NCBI GenBank assembly: GCA_002719135.1
Contig: PBGU01000003.1
Location: 2,422 to 10,162 of the forward strand
Direction of reading: 5' to 3'
Source of the DNA: Gammaproteobacteria bacterium
GTDB taxonomy: Bacteria; Pseudomonadota; Gammaproteobacteria; Pseudomonadales; Azotimanducaceae
Length of the DNA: 7,741 nt
This document shows positions 6,644 through 7,741 of the stretch, piece by piece (within the stretch, counting starts at the first letter, position 1; each line of letters opens with the position of its first letter). The notes under the pieces were generated by a model. That model saw only the letters and a list, made by a program, of their open reading frames with translations. It searched no databases and was not told where the DNA came from. Position numbers and translations under genes: made by a program.

Positions 6644-6653
6644 TGCGATCGCA
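6644..6653. promoter_or_regulatory. Ten-base palindrome upstream of the serine hydrolase gene
   Basis: TGCGATCGCA is a perfect ten-base palindrome 72 bases before the serine hydrolase ATG. It is followed by a second, looser dyad, GCAAT (6651-6655) with ATTGC (6666-6670). The position would suit an operator for the downstream gene, but no regulator is encoded nearby and the GCGATCGC core alone can occur by chance. Confidence 0.2.
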
Positions 6654-6725
6654 ATGCGGGTCATGATTGCATCTTCCGGTCTGCGTATGGATAGTGGATT
6701 AAATCAGGGCTCCCAGGGGTAGACC

Positions 6726-7741
6726 ATGTTGAATGAGAAAGGTCTCGCTGCTTTCTTGCGAAAGTCGATCCGGCGTCATGATGTCCCGGGGGCTAGTTTT
6801 GCCGTTTTACGCAACGACAGAATCGTTCGACGCGCCCAAGCCGGTGTCGTCAATCTCGATTCGAAAATTCCTGTGACTGACAACGCAGTGTTTCAGATCG
6901 GATCGATCACGAAGCCGCTCACCGCCACACTTGTGATGCAGCTCGTCGATGAAGGATTGGTAGGCCTGGATGCTCCGCTAGTCGAATATCTCCCGGACTT
7001 CCGGGTCGCACGATTGGACGTGAGCCAAACCGTCACGATTCGTGAACTTCTTTGTCACACAAGCGGCATCGACGGTGACCTCTTTGTGGATACGGGACGT
7101 GGCGATGAATCGATACGGCGCTTTATGGACCGATGCACCATGGTCCCAAGCCTCTTCGAGCGCGGCGCGATGATGAGTTATTGCAACCTCGGATTCGCTG
7201 CCTTGGGTCGGGTGTTGGAAGTGGTGCGTAATAAACCGTTCGATCAGGTGATGGTTGATCACCTATTCAAGCCACTCGGTATGAAGCACGCGTTCGCGAG
7301 TCCAGAGCACGCTATCAGGTTCAATTGTGCGATTGGCCACGTGCCCCGCAGTCCTACCAGAGGCTGGCAAGCGAGCACGAGACCGTATCTGTCATTCGGG
7401 CAAGCGGCAGCGGGGTCGGTGCCGAGCATGTCGGCTAACGATCTTTTGCAGGTTGCCAGGCTGCATCTAAACGCCGGTAGATTGGGGAGCGGCTCGCGCA
7501 TGCTGACCAGCCGTTCTGCTCGTGCCATGCAGCGCCGTCAAATCAAGCTGCCTCGACATGCGCCACACGGGGTCACCGGATGGGGTCTTGGCTGGTTTCT
7601 CATGAATTGGAATGGCCAGCGCGTCTATGGGCACGATGGCGGGACGATCGGTCAATTTGCGTATCTCCGGATCTTTCCTGAAAAGGGTATCGCCGTCGCG
7701 CTGTTGACCAATGGCGGTCGTGCGGGATTGCTCTTTGACGA
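6726..7741 (+). CDS. Serine hydrolase, class C beta-lactamase/esterase family, cut by the right edge
   Basis: The first 338 residues of a serine hydrolase of the beta-lactamase/transpeptidase-like fold; the frame is open to the window end. The active-site motifs are all present: S60-I-T-K63 in VFQIGSITKPLTATLV (catalytic Ser60 and Lys63), Y152-C-N154 in MMSYCNLGFAALGRVLE, and H303-D-G-G306 in VYGHDGGTIGQFAYL, the equivalent of the KTG/HxG motif. LLCHTSGID (109-117) and AAAGSVPSMSANDLLQVARL (227-246) are also typical. The protein starts MLNEKGLAAFLRKSIRRHDV with no signal peptide, so it is probably a cytosolic esterase or peptidase rather than a periplasmic beta-lactamase. The start is ATG at 6726 with AGGGG (6715-6719) six bases upstream. 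Many members hydrolyse esters or D-amino-acid peptides; the substrate is unknown. It may be co-transcribed with PhyH, but the 166-base gap with palindromes suggests its own promoter. Confidence 0.9.
   Translation, partial: MLNEKGLAAFLRKSIRRHDVPGASFAVLRNDRIVRRAQAGVVNLDSKIPVTDNAVFQIGSITKPLTATLVMQLVDEGLVGLDAPLVEYLPDFRVARLDVSQTVTIRELLCHTSGIDGDLFVDTGRGDESIRRFMDRCTMVPSLFERGAMMSYCNLGFAALGRVLEVVRNKPFDQVMVDHLFKPLGMKHAFASPEHAIRFNCAIGHVPRSPTRGWQASTRPYLSFGQAAAGSVPSMSANDLLQVARLHLNAGRLGSGSRMLTSRSARAMQRRQIKLPRHAPHGVTGWGLGWFLMNWNGQRVYGHDGGTIGQFAYLRIFPEKGIAVALLTNGGRAGLLFD

Noticed and set aside
6667..6695. Possible sigma-70 promoter TTGCAT - 17 bases - GATAGT before the serine hydrolase
   Set aside because: Only 3/6 and 4/6 matches to consensus; such pairs are expected by chance in a spacer of this size.
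6978..7655. Minus-strand frames of 62-94 codons under the serine hydrolase
   Set aside because: They are antisense to a frame carrying SxxK, YxN and HDGG motifs and have no family features.
6726..7741. Reading the serine hydrolase as a true antibiotic beta-lactamase
   Set aside because: No signal peptide is present and the HDGG motif replaces KTG, as in the broad esterase/peptidase branch of the family.
1..7741. Search for tRNA, rRNA, CRISPR repeats, insertion-sequence ends or integrase genes
   Set aside because: Nothing was seen by eye: no repeated spacer pattern, no long terminal inverted repeats, no transposase or integrase motifs.

Overview
The window looks like chromosomal DNA of a Gram-negative environmental bacterium, most likely a proteobacterium (possibly marine or soil gammaproteobacterial). 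This rests on the gene mix only: an ACAD10/11-type catabolic pair, an amidohydrolase-2 protein, a phytanoyl-CoA dioxygenase-like protein, serine hydrolases and a VOC protein, with moderate GC judged by eye. There is no rRNA, tRNA, CRISPR, insertion sequence or phage gene to pin the taxon down. Genes are densely packed and no gene-free stretch exceeds 300 bases.

Layout. Positions 1-528 (minus strand) hold a VOC/glyoxalase-fold protein. Thirty bases downstream of it is the first 28 codons of another gene that runs off the left edge. A 185-base divergent spacer (529-713) separates this pair from a plus-strand operon: an acyl-CoA dehydrogenase (714-1985) whose stop codon directly abuts the start of a phosphotransferase (1986-3404). 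That phosphotransferase has an APH kinase fold of the ACAD10/11 N-terminal type, fused to a C-terminal DUF6285-like domain. It converges on a minus-strand amidohydrolase-2 protein (best start 4683), preceded by a minus-strand YhbS-like GNAT acetyltransferase (4803-5321). Across a second divergent spacer, a possible 68-codon small gene overlaps by four bases the start of a phytanoyl-CoA dioxygenase (PhyH) family protein (5576-6559). A class-C beta-lactamase-like serine hydrolase begins at 6726 and is cut by the right edge.

How the genes may work together. The only strong functional unit is the acyl-CoA dehydrogenase plus phosphotransferase pair. In mammals the same two domains are fused in ACAD10/ACAD11, and an APH-type kinase (LvaA) acts in bacterial levulinate catabolism. 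In those systems a hydroxyacyl-CoA is phosphorylated and the phosphate is then removed by the dehydrogenase-fold partner, so that beta-oxidation can proceed. I infer that this operon handles a hydroxylated acyl-CoA; the substrate cannot be read from sequence. The other genes (amidohydrolase, PhyH oxygenase, serine hydrolase, VOC protein) are individually recognisable hydrolases or oxygenases of unknown substrate and show no firm pathway link. I found no clear new defence or mobile system. The most notable points are the kinase-DUF6285 fusion in the ACAD pair, the HxE variant of the PhyH iron site, and the unrecognised small ORF coupled to PhyH.
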